Positions 30,641 through 39,166 of a stretch of DNA of 64,000 nt are shown piece after piece (positions within the stretch are counted from its first letter, which is position 1; every line of letters begins with the position of its first letter). The notes below the pieces were generated by a model. It ran no database searches. It saw only the letters and a list, made by a program, of their open reading frames with translations, and was not told the DNA's origin. This DNA comes from Gemmatimonadota bacterium. GTDB lineage: Bacteria > Gemmatimonadota > Gemmatimonadetes > Longimicrobiales > Gaopeijiaceae. The DNA is taken from NCBI GenBank assembly GCA_022826565.1, contig JAJDUP010000026.1, forward strand, positions 1 to 64,000, written 5' to 3'. The translations under genes and the position numbers were made by a program.

Positions 30641-30670
30641 ATGTAATGCTAACATTACATCTTGTAATGT
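30641..30670. promoter_or_regulatory. Overlapping palindromic operator dyads (site B)
   Basis: Two nested inverted repeats are present: ATGTAATG-N4-CATTACAT (30641-30660) and ACATTACA-N3-TGTAATGT (30652-30670), both perfect. The second resembles the TACA-N-TGTA dyads bound by BlaI/MecI/CopY repressors and matches site A at 15771-15797. It sits between divergent apaG and the beta-lactamase-like hydrolase, about 80 bases before the predicted hydrolase promoter and about 30 bases before the apaG start. Confidence 0.65.
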
Positions 30671-30751
30671 GTGCATGACATTTGTAGAGTCGTGCGATCC
30701 CTTGCCGTTCCGCGATCGTCCGGCTTTCACCCCACCTCCCCCGACGCAGTG

Positions 30752-30780
30752 TTAGACTTGCTGCCGCGTACCACTAACAT
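30752..30780 (+). promoter_or_regulatory. Candidate promoter of the serine hydrolase gene
   Basis: TTAGAC (30752-30757), a 17-base spacer, then TAACAT (30775-30780). Each box keeps four of six consensus bases. It would place the transcript start about 55 bases before the chosen ATG at 30842. Prediction only. Confidence 0.4.
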
Positions 30781-30841
30781 ACTACCCGATCAACGAATCC
30801 GCGCCCCAATGGCGATACCCCTCCAACGACCGGAGCGTTCC

Positions 30842-32002
30842 ATGCCGCGCAGAATCTTCATGGCCATCCTGGCGGTCCTCGCCACCCAGCCCCTTTCGGC
30901 GCATTCGCAGGAGACCGGGGTTGCCCGCATCGTCGCCCGCTTCGAGCCCGAGATACGGCGCGCCATGCTCGAGGGCGGCATCCCGTCGATAGCCGTCGCG
31001 ATCACCGACCGCGAGGGCGAACTCTGGAGCGGCGCCTACGGCCAGTCCAACCTGTGGGCCCGAACGCCGGCATCCACCAACACGGTGTACCTGATCGGTT
31101 CGACCTTCAAGGCTCAGTCCACCGTCGCACTGCTGCAGCAGATGGAGCAGGGGAAGTTCGCATTGGACGACCCCGTGAGCGACCACCTCGACGACCTCGT
31201 CATCCGCGGCGAGGACATCGAGCGCCCGGTCACCTTCCGCCACCTCCTGACGCATACCTCGGGGATGCCCGTCGACTTCGGACCCCACGCCGTCTGGGGC
31301 ACCACCGCGCCCCTTTCGCTGGACGAGTACCTGGGCGATTCGCTGCGGGTGGAGACGCCGCCGCTGGAAGGCGTCGTGTACTCGAACATGGCCTACTCGC
31401 TGGTCGGACATCTGGTGGAGAAGTTCTCGAGCGTCCCCTACCGGCAGTACGTTCGGGACAACGTCTGGGGCCCGCTGGGGATGACCTCCACCGTCTTCCA
31501 GCCGCCGCCGGCGACGGCCGAGCGCCTGGCGGTGCCGTATGTGCCCGATGCGGAAACGGGGCGCAACGCGCCGACCACCCGGGTGAAGGCCAACGTCTGG
31601 CCCGCCGGGATCGTCTACGGGACGGTGCACGACCAGGCCAACTGGGTGCGCTTCAACCTGGGCGACGGCAGCTGGGGCGACGGGCGGCTACTCGAAGCGG
31701 CCACCCTGGACGAGATGCACACCCTCCAGTACGAACAGTTCGCTGGGGGGCCGATGGGCGGTGGATGGGGGTATGACGACCCCGGATACGGACTCACGTG
31801 GTGGGTGTCGTCGCGCGACGGCGAGCGCTTCTTCGCGCACTCCGGGAGCGTTTCGGGGTATACCGCGTTCGCATCGGGGAACAGAACGCGCGGCTTCGGT
31901 GTCGCCTTCCTGACGAACGGAAACCGCGCCCACCCCCACCTCGTACGGCTGACTCGTCTCGTCCTCGACCTCATGGCCGAGGAGCTCGGCGAATCACGAT
32001 AG
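30842..32002 (+). CDS. Exported serine hydrolase, beta-lactamase/penicillin-binding-like (class C fold)
   Basis: The protein has 386 residues with a signal peptide (IFMAILAVLATQPLSAHSQ). It shows the three serine beta-lactamase/PBP motifs: S-T-F-K (SxxK) near residue 93, Y-S-N (YxN) near 182, and H-S-G near 337 in place of KTG, the pattern of class C-like esterases and D-aminopeptidases. It may act on peptidoglycan peptides, esters or beta-lactams; the sequence alone does not decide. ATG 30842 is preferred (GGAG six to ten bases upstream, opens the signal peptide). The open frame extends back to 30671 but that part contains the promoter. The BlaI-like dyad upstream suggests repressor control. 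The mechanosensitive channel gene follows after 10 bases. Confidence 0.85.
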   Translation: MPRRIFMAILAVLATQPLSAHSQETGVARIVARFEPEIRRAMLEGGIPSIAVAITDREGELWSGAYGQSNLWARTPASTNTVYLIGSTFKAQSTVALLQQMEQGKFALDDPVSDHLDDLVIRGEDIERPVTFRHLLTHTSGMPVDFGPHAVWGTTAPLSLDEYLGDSLRVETPPLEGVVYSNMAYSLVGHLVEKFSSVPYRQYVRDNVWGPLGMTSTVFQPPPATAERLAVPYVPDAETGRNAPTTRVKANVWPAGIVYGTVHDQANWVRFNLGDGSWGDGRLLEAATLDEMHTLQYEQFAGGPMGGGWGYDDPGYGLTWWVSSRDGERFFAHSGSVSGYTAFASGNRTRGFGVAFLTNGNRAHPHLVRLTRLVLDLMAEELGESR

Positions 32003-32012
32003 ACAGCAGACA

Positions 32013-33293
32013 ATGACTCCAACTGAACAACTGACGCTGCCCGCGATTCCACCCGACTGGCCCGACCTGGCGATCGCGCTGGGCGTCCTGGCCGCCGGCG
32101 CCTGGCTTCTCGACTGGATCGCGTCGCGTTTTCTGCATCGCGCCTTCGCGCGTGTGGCCGCGCGCACCCGCTCGAAGTGGGACGACCGCATCGCCGAGCG
32201 GAAGGTCCTGGACCGCCTCGCGCATGTGGTCCCCGCGCTGGTGGTGTACCTGGGTATCGGATCCGCGCTTGGGGTGAGCGCGGACGGGGCGGCGGCCAAT
32301 CCGGGGGCGCCGCTCGCCGTGGCCTGGACGATGGTGCGGCGGGTGGCCGCGGCCTGGGTGGCGTTCGCGGTGGCGCGGGCCTTCGCGGCCTCCCTGGACG
32401 CAGTGAACGACATCTACAAGGAGAGCTACACCGAGGCGAAGTCACGGCCGATCAAGGGCTACCTGCAGGTGATCGGTCTGGTGGCGTGGCTGTCCGCGGG
32501 GGTCGTGATCGTGTCGATCCTCGTGGGACGTTCGCCGGTGGTGTTCCTGTCGGGCCTCGGGGCGCTGGCGGCGGTCCTCATGCTCGTCTTCCGCGACACG
32601 ATCCTGTCGCTGGTCGCCAGCGTCCAGATGGCCTCGAACGACATGATCCGGATCGGCGACTGGGTGAGCGTGCCGCAGGCCAACTCCGACGGCGAGGTCA
32701 TCGACATCGCGCTGCACACGGTGAAGGTGCAGAACTGGGACAAGACGATCTCGACGATCCCCACGAGCAGGTTCATCACCGAATCGTTCAAGAACTGGCG
32801 CGGCATGAGCGAGTCGGGAGGGCGGAGGATCAAGCGCTCGCTGCGGGTCGACATGAACTCGGTGCGTTTCCTCGCGGACGCCGAGATCGACGAACTCTCC
32901 CGGCGCGAGCTGCTGCAGGACTACATGCGGTACAGCGTGGAGGGGATCGCGCGCTACAACGAGGCGAAGGCGGTCGGCAACCCGGGCGTCATCCCCGAGA
33001 TCCGCCGGCTGACGAACCTGGGAACCTTCCGTGTCTACGTGCAGAAGTACCTCGAGGCGCACCCCAGGACCCACAAGGACATGACGCTGCTGGTCCGCCA
33101 GCTCGCGCCGGGTCCCGAAGGCATCCCCATCGAGGTCTACTGCTTCTCGAACGACACCGCGTGGGCGAACTACGAGGGATTCCAGGGGGACATCTTCGAC
33201 CACCTGATCGCGGTGCTGCCGGAGTTCGGGCTTCGCGCCTTCCAGTCGCCGGCGGGGAGCGATTTCGGGCGGGCGTTACGGACCGGCGCCTGA
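32013..33293 (+). CDS. Mechanosensitive ion channel, YbdG/MscM type
   Basis: The protein has 426 residues, close to E. coli YbdG (415). Transmembrane segments are at about 17-38, 70-92, 103-125, 145-170 and a pore-lining helix near 175-205 (VVFLSGLGALAAVLMLVFRDTIL, the MscS signature region). The soluble MscS beta domain follows (IGDWVSVPQANSDGEVIDI near 215, then W-D-K-T-I-S-T-I-P-T-S), with a C-terminal alpha/beta domain. The long insert around residues 265-310 is typical of the YbdG branch. It should release solutes on mild osmotic downshock. It is close downstream of the hydrolase gene and may share its transcript. Confidence 0.9.
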   Translation: MTPTEQLTLPAIPPDWPDLAIALGVLAAGAWLLDWIASRFLHRAFARVAARTRSKWDDRIAERKVLDRLAHVVPALVVYLGIGSALGVSADGAAANPGAPLAVAWTMVRRVAAAWVAFAVARAFAASLDAVNDIYKESYTEAKSRPIKGYLQVIGLVAWLSAGVVIVSILVGRSPVVFLSGLGALAAVLMLVFRDTILSLVASVQMASNDMIRIGDWVSVPQANSDGEVIDIALHTVKVQNWDKTISTIPTSRFITESFKNWRGMSESGGRRIKRSLRVDMNSVRFLADAEIDELSRRELLQDYMRYSVEGIARYNEAKAVGNPGVIPEIRRLTNLGTFRVYVQKYLEAHPRTHKDMTLLVRQLAPGPEGIPIEVYCFSNDTAWANYEGFQGDIFDHLIAVLPEFGLRAFQSPAGSDFGRALRTGA

Positions 33294-33325
33294 CCAGCGG
33301 CGATCCGTATCCGCCGGGGAGCCTT

Positions 33326-33348
33326 CCGGCCTGACCAGGCTCGGCCGG
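33326..33348. terminator. Possible bidirectional terminator hairpin
   Basis: CCGGCC (33326-33331) pairs with GGCCGG (33343-33348) around a loop that can form a smaller GCCTG/CAGGC stem. It sits in the 60-base gap between the convergent channel and lipoprotein genes. There is no T-run on either side, so function as an intrinsic terminator is uncertain. Confidence 0.3.
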
Positions 33349-33353
33349 CCCCG

Positions 33354-33962
33354 CTACCTGGAATACACGACGCGCCCCACCATCTGCGCTCGCCTCCACA
33401 CGATCTCGCGGGTGAGGAGGAGGTGGCCGCTCTCGAGGATCGAGAAGGCGTCGCGGATGGTCCCGCCGCCGGGGATCCGGCGTTCAATCGCGAATCCGTT
33501 GCCACGCCAGATGAGGCGTACCTCGATCGGCCCCTGCGCTGCCGCGGCGTCCACCCAGTCCCCTTCCACGGGAACGTCGACGGGATCCTGGCTGTCGAAG
33601 GCGACCGTCAAGCTTTCGTCGCCGGGCGAGAAAGTCAGAGCCTCCGAAGTGATGCCCAGCATGAGCATCGTCTGCCGCAGCCCGGCTGGTGTACCCGTAA
33701 CGGCGTCGCCGCCAGTTCCCTGCTCGCGCATCATCTCCATCCCGATATCCGACGCCCGCTGATAGATGTGATCGCGCGCGCCGGTCCCGCGGAGGCCGGC
33801 TGCCTGGGCGGTGGCGGCCTCGTCGAGGTTCCAGGCGCCGGTGAAAGTGGCGAGCGCGGCGGTTCGCTCCGGGGACGGGACGCCGGGTCCGGAAGATGCA
33901 CATCCGAGGATGCCCGCAATGGACAGTGCGCAGGTGACGGCGCGCGCGGGGAGGTGGTACAT
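33354..33962 (-). CDS. Lipoprotein, hypothetical
   Basis: The protein has 202 residues with a lipobox at SIAGILGC. I do not recognise the family. The mature part contains [13 protein letters not shown] early, then beta-like segments (SEALTFSPGDESLTVAF, IEVRLIWRGNGFAIERRIPGGG), and ends FSILESGHLLLTREIVW, which resembles small lipocalin-like folds seen in exported Gemmatimonadota proteins. It is last in the minus-strand operon; its ATG (33962) follows the stop of the 36-codon ORF by one base. Confidence 0.65.
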   Translation of the reverse strand: MYHLPARAVTCALSIAGILGCASSGPGVPSPERTAALATFTGAWNLDEAATAQAAGLRGTGARDHIYQRASDIGMEMMREQGTGGDAVTGTPAGLRQTMLMLGITSEALTFSPGDESLTVAFDSQDPVDVPVEGDWVDAAAAQGPIEVRLIWRGNGFAIERRIPGGGTIRDAFSILESGHLLLTREIVWRRAQMVGRVVYSR

Positions 33963-33963
33963 G

Positions 33964-34074
33964 TCAGCAGCCTCTGGTTGGCGTGATGTTGATCGGCTGA
34001 AGCTCGAAGCCGCGCTCGACCGCCTGTTGCAGGATCAAACGCGCCCCGCGCGGCGTCCTCACGTCCAGCCTCAC
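33964..34074 (-). CDS. Candidate 36-aa small protein, translationally coupled
   Basis: The GTG at 34074 overlaps the TGA of the S9 peptidase as GTGA. The TGA at 33966-33964 is followed after one base by the ATG of the next lipoprotein. The ORF thus fills the whole gap between two genes with operon-style junctions on both sides. Third codon positions are strongly G/C (about 31 of 36), like the neighbours. The product begins VRLDVRTPRGARLILQQA and ends NITPTRGC; it is basic with one likely amphipathic helix. I do not recognise it. It could be a genuine small protein or the tail of an older, decayed gene. Confidence 0.5.
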   Translation of the reverse strand: MRLDVRTPRGARLILQQAVERGFELQPINITPTRGC

Positions 34075-36170
34075 TTCAGAAACCGCTCGAAGAAGTCCTC
34101 GGCGGCCTCGAATACGGCCATCCAGCTGCGGTGCAGCAGGAAGCCGTGGACCTCGTCGGGAAGGACGAGATGCTCCACGTGCACGCCCTTTCGCCGGAGC
34201 ACCTCCGCCAGTTCGACGGATTCCGCGAAGGGGACGTTGCGGTCGTCGTCGCCGTGGATCAGCAGCACCGGCGATTCCCACCGGTCCACGAAGGCCATCG
34301 GAGAGGACTCGAAGGCGCGCCGGGCGAGGTCGGGATGCGCCACCGGATCGTAGGAGGGCACGAAGTTGCGGATGATCTTGTTCCAGTCATGGGCGCCGTG
34401 GACGTCGACCCCGGCCTTGAAGAGATGCGAGGCCTGCGCGAGGCCGTGGGCGGTCAGGTAGCCGCCGTAGGAGCCGCCCCAGAGCCCGAGCCGGTTGCCG
34501 TCCACGTCGTCCCGCGCGGCCAGCCAGGCCCCGGCACCGAGAACATCGCCTACCTCGGAGGCGCCGTCGGCCCCGTAGTGCAGCGCTTCGCGGAATTCCA
34601 TGCCGTAGCCGATGCCGCTCCGGTAGTTCACCGAGAGGACCGCGTAGCCGCGCGCCGCCAGGTGCTGGTTGAAGGCGTAGGTGTGGTGGTAGTAGCCGCG
34701 GTGATGGAACCCGAGGAGCATCTGGCGGCGGGATCCCCCGTGCAGGAAAAGGAGGCCGGGCCAGCCGCCGGGCGGGGGAGGGCCCTGGGGGAGGAAAAGC
34801 TGCCCGTGAATGGGAAGGCCGTCGGCGGAGGGGAAGATCACCTGCTCGGGTTCGGACAGGCCGGAGGGGATGGCTTCCGACGCCGATTCCACCAGCCAGC
34901 GCCGTTCGTTCCCTGCGAGCACCTCGGCGTGTGCGGGGACCGTGCCGGACGACGCCAGAAACGCGATCGACCCGTCGGAGGCGGGCGCGGGCTGCCACTC
35001 GATTCCGGTGCCGGGCGTCAGCTGGCGCGCGCCGCTGCCGTCCAGCGGTCCCCACCAGAGGTGCTGACGGTCCGTGTCCCCCTGGTTGGAAGAGAAGACG
35101 AGTGCCTCGCCGCCGGGCGCGAGCGCGACGTACTGCACCTCGAACTCTCCGGTCGCGATGGGGCGGGGCTCGTCCCCGCCGGCAGCGCCGACCGAGTAGA
35201 GATTGGTGAAGCCGTTGCCTTCCCACGGAAACGCGATGCGGTCACCCGCGCCCCAGAAGATGTTTCCGGTACCGGATATGGTGCGGAATACGCTGCCGGG
35301 CCCGTCCGGGGCCGCGAAGACGGTCCGGACCGTGCCGTCGTCGATGCGCACCACCCGGATGCTCCAGGGCAACGCCTCCCGCACGGCGAAGAACGGGAGG
35401 CGGCCCTCTTCGCTGGGGATGCGCAGGAAGGCGACCTCACGCCCGTCCGGCGACCAGGCCGGGCTGCCGTCGACATCGAGGGAAGGGTCGAGATAGCGAA
35501 GGTGGCGGCCGGCCAGATCCAGCACGCCGATGAAGGCGTGATCCCCGCGCTGGCTGGTCCAGGCCAGGTGGGTGCCGTCGGGAGACAGCCGGAGTTCACC
35601 CGGGCTGCCGCGGCCCCTGACCAGAGCCTCGGCTTCCGCGTCCGCGTCCGAGGTTGACCTGCGCCGGATCACGCCGCCCTGGATGTAGATCACGGCGCTG
35701 CCGTCGGCGGTCAGGAGGGGCGAGTGTCCGGGTCCCAGCCTGGCCGGTGCCCCGCCATTGGTGCCGACCACCCAGAGTTCCCGGTCGACACCGGCAGGAT
35801 CGCTTTCCGGGTTGGGGATCTCTCCGGCCCGGTTGGGAGCGCCGCCTCGAACGAACGCGATGGTGGCGCCGTCGGCCGAAACCGCGAGGCCGGCCACCTC
35901 CTGCCCGTCGTCCTCTTCGAACTGCGTGAGCGGCCGTCCGCGCCACCCGGGGCCCGCGGCGGCCCAGACGTTGCGCGCTCCTCGCTCGTTGCGCACCCAG
36001 ACCACCACCGGGGCGTCCGCGGCGGCCGTCATTTCGGTGGGGAAGGGCCAGCCGACGAGGGCGTCGAGGTCGGTCTGGCGGGTCTGGGTGGAGGCGGTCG
36101 AGAACGCCGCCGCGCAGAGCAGGAGGGATGCGAGCGCGGTCGCGGCTCTTCGGGATTGTGTGTTGTTCAT
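34071..36170 (-). CDS. S9 family peptidase, exported
   Basis: The protein has 699 residues with a signal peptide (ATALASLLLCAAAFSTAST). Residues about 30-430 form a DPP-IV-like propeller (several LSPDG, WSPDG and SADG turns). Residues about 450-699 form the hydrolase. The nucleophile is Ser567 in GGSYGG, with acid in HGDDDRNVP and His in DEVHGFLLH. The hydrolase segment LFLHGGSRRQML carries the oxyanion loop. It should act on oligopeptides outside the cytoplasm. It is third in a minus-strand operon: aminotransferase, CopC-CopD protein, this peptidase, the 36-codon ORF, lipoprotein. It is only five bases from the upstream stop. It is distinct from the S9 peptidase at 8332, which has a Cys before the catalytic serine. 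Confidence 0.93.
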   Translation of the reverse strand: MNNTQSRRAATALASLLLCAAAFSTASTQTRQTDLDALVGWPFPTEMTAAADAPVVVWVRNERGARNVWAAAGPGWRGRPLTQFEEDDGQEVAGLAVSADGATIAFVRGGAPNRAGEIPNPESDPAGVDRELWVVGTNGGAPARLGPGHSPLLTADGSAVIYIQGGVIRRRSTSDADAEAEALVRGRGSPGELRLSPDGTHLAWTSQRGDHAFIGVLDLAGRHLRYLDPSLDVDGSPAWSPDGREVAFLRIPSEEGRLPFFAVREALPWSIRVVRIDDGTVRTVFAAPDGPGSVFRTISGTGNIFWGAGDRIAFPWEGNGFTNLYSVGAAGGDEPRPIATGEFEVQYVALAPGGEALVFSSNQGDTDRQHLWWGPLDGSGARQLTPGTGIEWQPAPASDGSIAFLASSGTVPAHAEVLAGNERRWLVESASEAIPSGLSEPEQVIFPSADGLPIHGQLFLPQGPPPPGGWPGLLFLHGGSRRQMLLGFHHRGYYHHTYAFNQHLAARGYAVLSVNYRSGIGYGMEFREALHYGADGASEVGDVLGAGAWLAARDDVDGNRLGLWGGSYGGYLTAHGLAQASHLFKAGVDVHGAHDWNKIIRNFVPSYDPVAHPDLARRAFESSPMAFVDRWESPVLLIHGDDDRNVPFAESVELAEVLRRKGVHVEHLVLPDEVHGFLLHRSWMAVFEAAEDFFERFLK

Positions 36171-36175
36171 CGGAG

Positions 36176-37594
36176 TCAGTTCAGGGGCTGCACCACCAGG
36201 AAGGATGTCGCGATCACGGCCGCCGCTGCCAGCAGCAACTCGAGGGTTGCGGAAGGCCTGAGGCGGTCCGGTCGTGGGTCGCTCGCCAGCGCCGGGCGCA
36301 CCACGCGCCAGTTGTAGAAGCCGAGCGCCATCACGCCCAGGACCACGGCGTCCTTGACGAGCAGCGACCGTCCCCAGGCCGTGGTCCATATGTCGGAGGG
36401 CGCACCGATGTGAAGCCACGCCTTGACCCCGCCCGAGACGACCAGGAGGCCGACGGCGGCGAGGGCGAGCCGGGAGAAGGCGCCGACCAGTGCGGGCAGT
36501 GGAGACGGCGCACCGTTCGCCGGCTTCCCTGGATCGCGCAGCGCCGGGAGCCCCGCACAAACCACGCAGCACAGGCCCCCCACCCACGCACTGGCGGCCA
36601 CGACGTGCAGATACGTTGCGAGCGATGACACGGCGCGGGGGCTGTCCGCCCAGGCGTGGCCGGAAACGATGGGTACGATGGGCAGCGCCAGGGCCCCGAG
36701 CGCCGCGAGCATCCACCCGCCGGCAACCCGGCGCCCCCCGGGGCGCGCCAACCCGATGCCGAACAGGACGACTGCGCCGGCGCCCCCCTGCAGCCACCAG
36801 CCGGTGCTCCATGCCGTCCCCGGGGTCGCGGCCCCGAGGTTGCCCAGCGCGTCGTCCGGGAGGAAGGACTGCGTCTGGAACCAGAGACGCAGCGGCAGCG
36901 TGAGCAGCAGCAGGCCGGCAGCGAGCGCAGCGATCCGCCAGACCCGGCCGGTTACCGCAACGGTCGCGGCCTCCGGCAGGTGCGCAGCGACGGCCCCCAG
37001 GACCAGCGACTTGAAGGCGATGGCGCCGAGGATGCCCACGATCGCCGCGTAGAACGCGAAGCGGGTTGCCAGAGCGAGGATGTCGACGGACGGTTCCGCT
37101 TCCGCGACCTGTGCGTCCTCGCGGGCCGCCGGGTCCCGCTCCGTGCCGCCCGCAACCGGGGGGTCCCCCGTGCCCGCCACGTCGCCCTCCTCATCCTCCT
37201 CCAGCATCGGCAGATCCACCCGAAACCCGAACTCGCCCGAGATCGGGTGCCCGTCCGGTCCGGCGGTCCGCCACGAGACGACGTAGGCGCCCGAAGGCAA
37301 CGGCGCCGCCAGTGGGAGGACCAGGACATCGTGACGGTCGGCGAAGAGGTAGGCGAGTTCGCCAGCAGGGGCCGCCGCGCCGTCAGCCACCGTGGAAGCG
37401 ACCGTGACGGAGCTGAGCGCCAGTTGCACCTCGGTCGTGAACGCGAGGGTAACCGCGTCCGGGGACTCGGTCACGACGGCGTCCGCCTCGGGATCGGAGT
37501 CCTCCAGTTCGGTGTGAAGCCGGATCGCTCCGGCCACCGATGCGAGCGCCAGGAGCACGGCCGTGCCTCCTGCCATGCGCCGCACCAAAAGCAT
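36176..37594 (-). CDS. CopC-CopD fusion, copper resistance/import membrane protein
   Basis: The protein has 472 residues. After a signal-like helix, residues about 25-130 are a CopC beta-sandwich: an early His (RLHTELEDSDPEAD) and the hallmark SWRTAGPDGHPISGEFGFRV. An acidic linker follows (about 135-175). Then come eight or so membrane helices of the CopD type (about 180-470), including the TYLHVVAASAWVGGL block. CopC binds periplasmic copper and CopD moves it across the membrane; fused forms are known. Its copper site cannot be fully judged by eye: the early and DGH histidines are present. ATG 37594 is used, with ATG 37576 as an alternative. It is second in the minus-strand operon. Confidence 0.88.
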   Translation of the reverse strand: MLLVRRMAGGTAVLLALASVAGAIRLHTELEDSDPEADAVVTESPDAVTLAFTTEVQLALSSVTVASTVADGAAAPAGELAYLFADRHDVLVLPLAAPLPSGAYVVSWRTAGPDGHPISGEFGFRVDLPMLEEDEEGDVAGTGDPPVAGGTERDPAAREDAQVAEAEPSVDILALATRFAFYAAIVGILGAIAFKSLVLGAVAAHLPEAATVAVTGRVWRIAALAAGLLLLTLPLRLWFQTQSFLPDDALGNLGAATPGTAWSTGWWLQGGAGAVVLFGIGLARPGGRRVAGGWMLAALGALALPIVPIVSGHAWADSPRAVSSLATYLHVVAASAWVGGLCCVVCAGLPALRDPGKPANGAPSPLPALVGAFSRLALAAVGLLVVSGGVKAWLHIGAPSDIWTTAWGRSLLVKDAVVLGVMALGFYNWRVVRPALASDPRPDRLRPSATLELLLAAAAVIATSFLVVQPLN

Positions 37595-37665
37595 CCGGTC
37601 CGGTCCGGTTCCGCGTCTGATCGCGGTGCGATTACGGTGCCGCTGGCGAATCGCCCGCGACGCCG

Positions 37666-39000
37666 TCACGCGGTCGGCAGTCCGTGCTTGATCGCCCACT
37701 CCATCGCCTCGCTGAATCGGTCGATCTCCTCGAGCGTCGTGTACACGCTGGGGGAGATCCTGAGCCCGGTGCACTCCTCGTGGCCGATCGAAACGTTGAT
37801 GATCCGGTGCTCGTTCCAGAGCCAGGTGCTGAGGGCGGCGGTGTCCAGGCCCTCGACGTGCACGTTGCCGATCCCGCAGGCGAAGCCGGGTTTCCGGCTC
37901 GTGTTGAGGCTTACGCGATCGTTCTCGAGGAGGCGGTTGGCCCAGTGGTCCCTGAGGTAGATCAGCCGCTCGGCCTTGCGCTCGGCGCCGATCCCCTGGT
38001 GGAAGGTCAGCGCCTCGCCGATCGCCAGGTAGTTGGCCGCGGGGTGCGTGCCGATCTCTTCGTACTTGCGGATGTTGTCGGTCATTCCGTCGGGCGCCGC
38101 CATCAGAGGCCAGATGTTGGGGACCTCTTCCTTGCGGACGTAGAGCAGGCCGGTGCCGTGCGGAGCGAAGAGCCACTTGTGGAGGCTGGTCGCGTAGTTG
38201 TCGCACTCCAGCTCGGAGAGCTTGAAGGGGAAGTGCGCGAGGGCGTGGGCGCCGTCGACGATGACCGGGATGTCGTAGTTGCGCGCCATGGCCACGATCT
38301 CCTTCACCGGCAGGATCTGGCCGGTCAGGTTGATCATGTGGCACATGAGGATGAGGCGGGTCCTGTCCGTGATGCCCTCCTCGAAGCGGCGCACCACCTC
38401 GGCGTCGTCCTCGGCGGGCACCGGGACCCTGATCTGCCGCATCACGATGCCCTCGCGGCGTTCCCGCTGCCGGAAGGTGGTGAGCATGCGCCCGTAGTCC
38501 TGGGTCGTCGTGAGGACTTCGTCGCCCTTCTGGAGGTCGTAGCCGAACTGGCATATCTGCAGGCCTTCGGAAGCGTTGCGCGTGAAGGCGACCTCTTCGG
38601 TGTCGACGCCCCATTCCCGCGCCATGCGGGCCCTCACGCCCTCGCGCTGCGGCCCGAGGATCTGCCACATGGTGTAGGTGGGCGCCTTGTTGGAGAAGTC
38701 CAGGTGCCGCTTCATCGCCTCCTGCACGAAGGTTGGCGAGGGGCTGACGCCGCCGTTGTTCAGGTTGACCAGAGTGCGGTCGACGGTGAAGGCGCGGGCC
38801 ACTTCGGACCAGTAGTTCTCGTCCCTGGCGATGTCTGCCGGGGCTCCCCGGTGACGGCTGAGGTCGTCCGCGATGGCCGTGGCGTTCGAGTTGAAAGCGG
38901 GCAGCTGGGAGGCTCCCAGCATGGCCGCCGCCGATCCGAGGAAATCGCGTCGATTCGGCGCCGTGCGGCGCGCATTGCCCTTCTTGACCTTGCGGTTCAT
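37666..39000 (-). CDS. Aminotransferase class V-fold PLP enzyme with Tat signal (isopenicillin N epimerase-like)
   Basis: The protein has 444 residues. The N-terminus carries a twin-arginine motif (NRRDFLGSAAAMLGA), implying folded export by Tat. The body is a fold-type I class V enzyme: NLNNGGVSPSP near residue 80, FTRNASEGLQ near 140, IPVIVDGAHALAHFPF (Asp that holds the pyridine nitrogen) near 240, and the Schiff-base lysine in TSLHKWLFAPHGTG near 265. Closest known groups are isopenicillin N epimerases and cysteine desulfurase-like proteins. A GGGAGGACAG site precedes ATG 39000. It is the first gene of the five-gene minus-strand operon. The substrate is unknown. Confidence 0.88.
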   Translation of the reverse strand: MNRKVKKGNARRTAPNRRDFLGSAAAMLGASQLPAFNSNATAIADDLSRHRGAPADIARDENYWSEVARAFTVDRTLVNLNNGGVSPSPTFVQEAMKRHLDFSNKAPTYTMWQILGPQREGVRARMAREWGVDTEEVAFTRNASEGLQICQFGYDLQKGDEVLTTTQDYGRMLTTFRQRERREGIVMRQIRVPVPAEDDAEVVRRFEEGITDRTRLILMCHMINLTGQILPVKEIVAMARNYDIPVIVDGAHALAHFPFKLSELECDNYATSLHKWLFAPHGTGLLYVRKEEVPNIWPLMAAPDGMTDNIRKYEEIGTHPAANYLAIGEALTFHQGIGAERKAERLIYLRDHWANRLLENDRVSLNTSRKPGFACGIGNVHVEGLDTAALSTWLWNEHRIINVSIGHEECTGLRISPSVYTTLEEIDRFSEAMEWAIKHGLPTA

Positions 39001-39154
39001 CTGTCCTCCCGGGTGAGCCGTCCCGAAGCGGCACCGCGGTTGGCCGCCGGGACGCATTGTGGTCGCACCGGTGCTGCGCGCCGATGCCGGAGCCGCATCA
39101 AAATAAGCCGTGAAGCGGACGGGGAGCAAACCGTGTTTCCCGGTGCGGATACGT

Positions 39155-39160
39155 TATCTT
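39155..39160 (+). promoter_or_regulatory. Candidate -10 (TANNNT) for a leaderless rnz transcript
   Basis: TATCTT lies six bases before ATG 39167, the spacing seen in leaderless genes where the transcript starts at the initiation codon. No Shine-Dalgarno sequence is present before this ATG. The rest of the 166-base divergent gap (39001-39166) shows no other clear site. Confidence 0.35.
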
Positions 39161-39166
39161 GACCCG

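Noticed and set aside
30671-30841. Longer N-terminus of the serine hydrolase
   Set aside because: The open frame has no ribosome site and contains the predicted promoter; ATG 30842 opens directly into the signal peptide with GGAG upstream.
36176-39034. Single minus-strand ORF of about 950 codons spanning CopC-CopD and the aminotransferase
   Set aside because: The upstream 480 codons are the wrong frame of the aminotransferase gene; the real protein starts near 37594.
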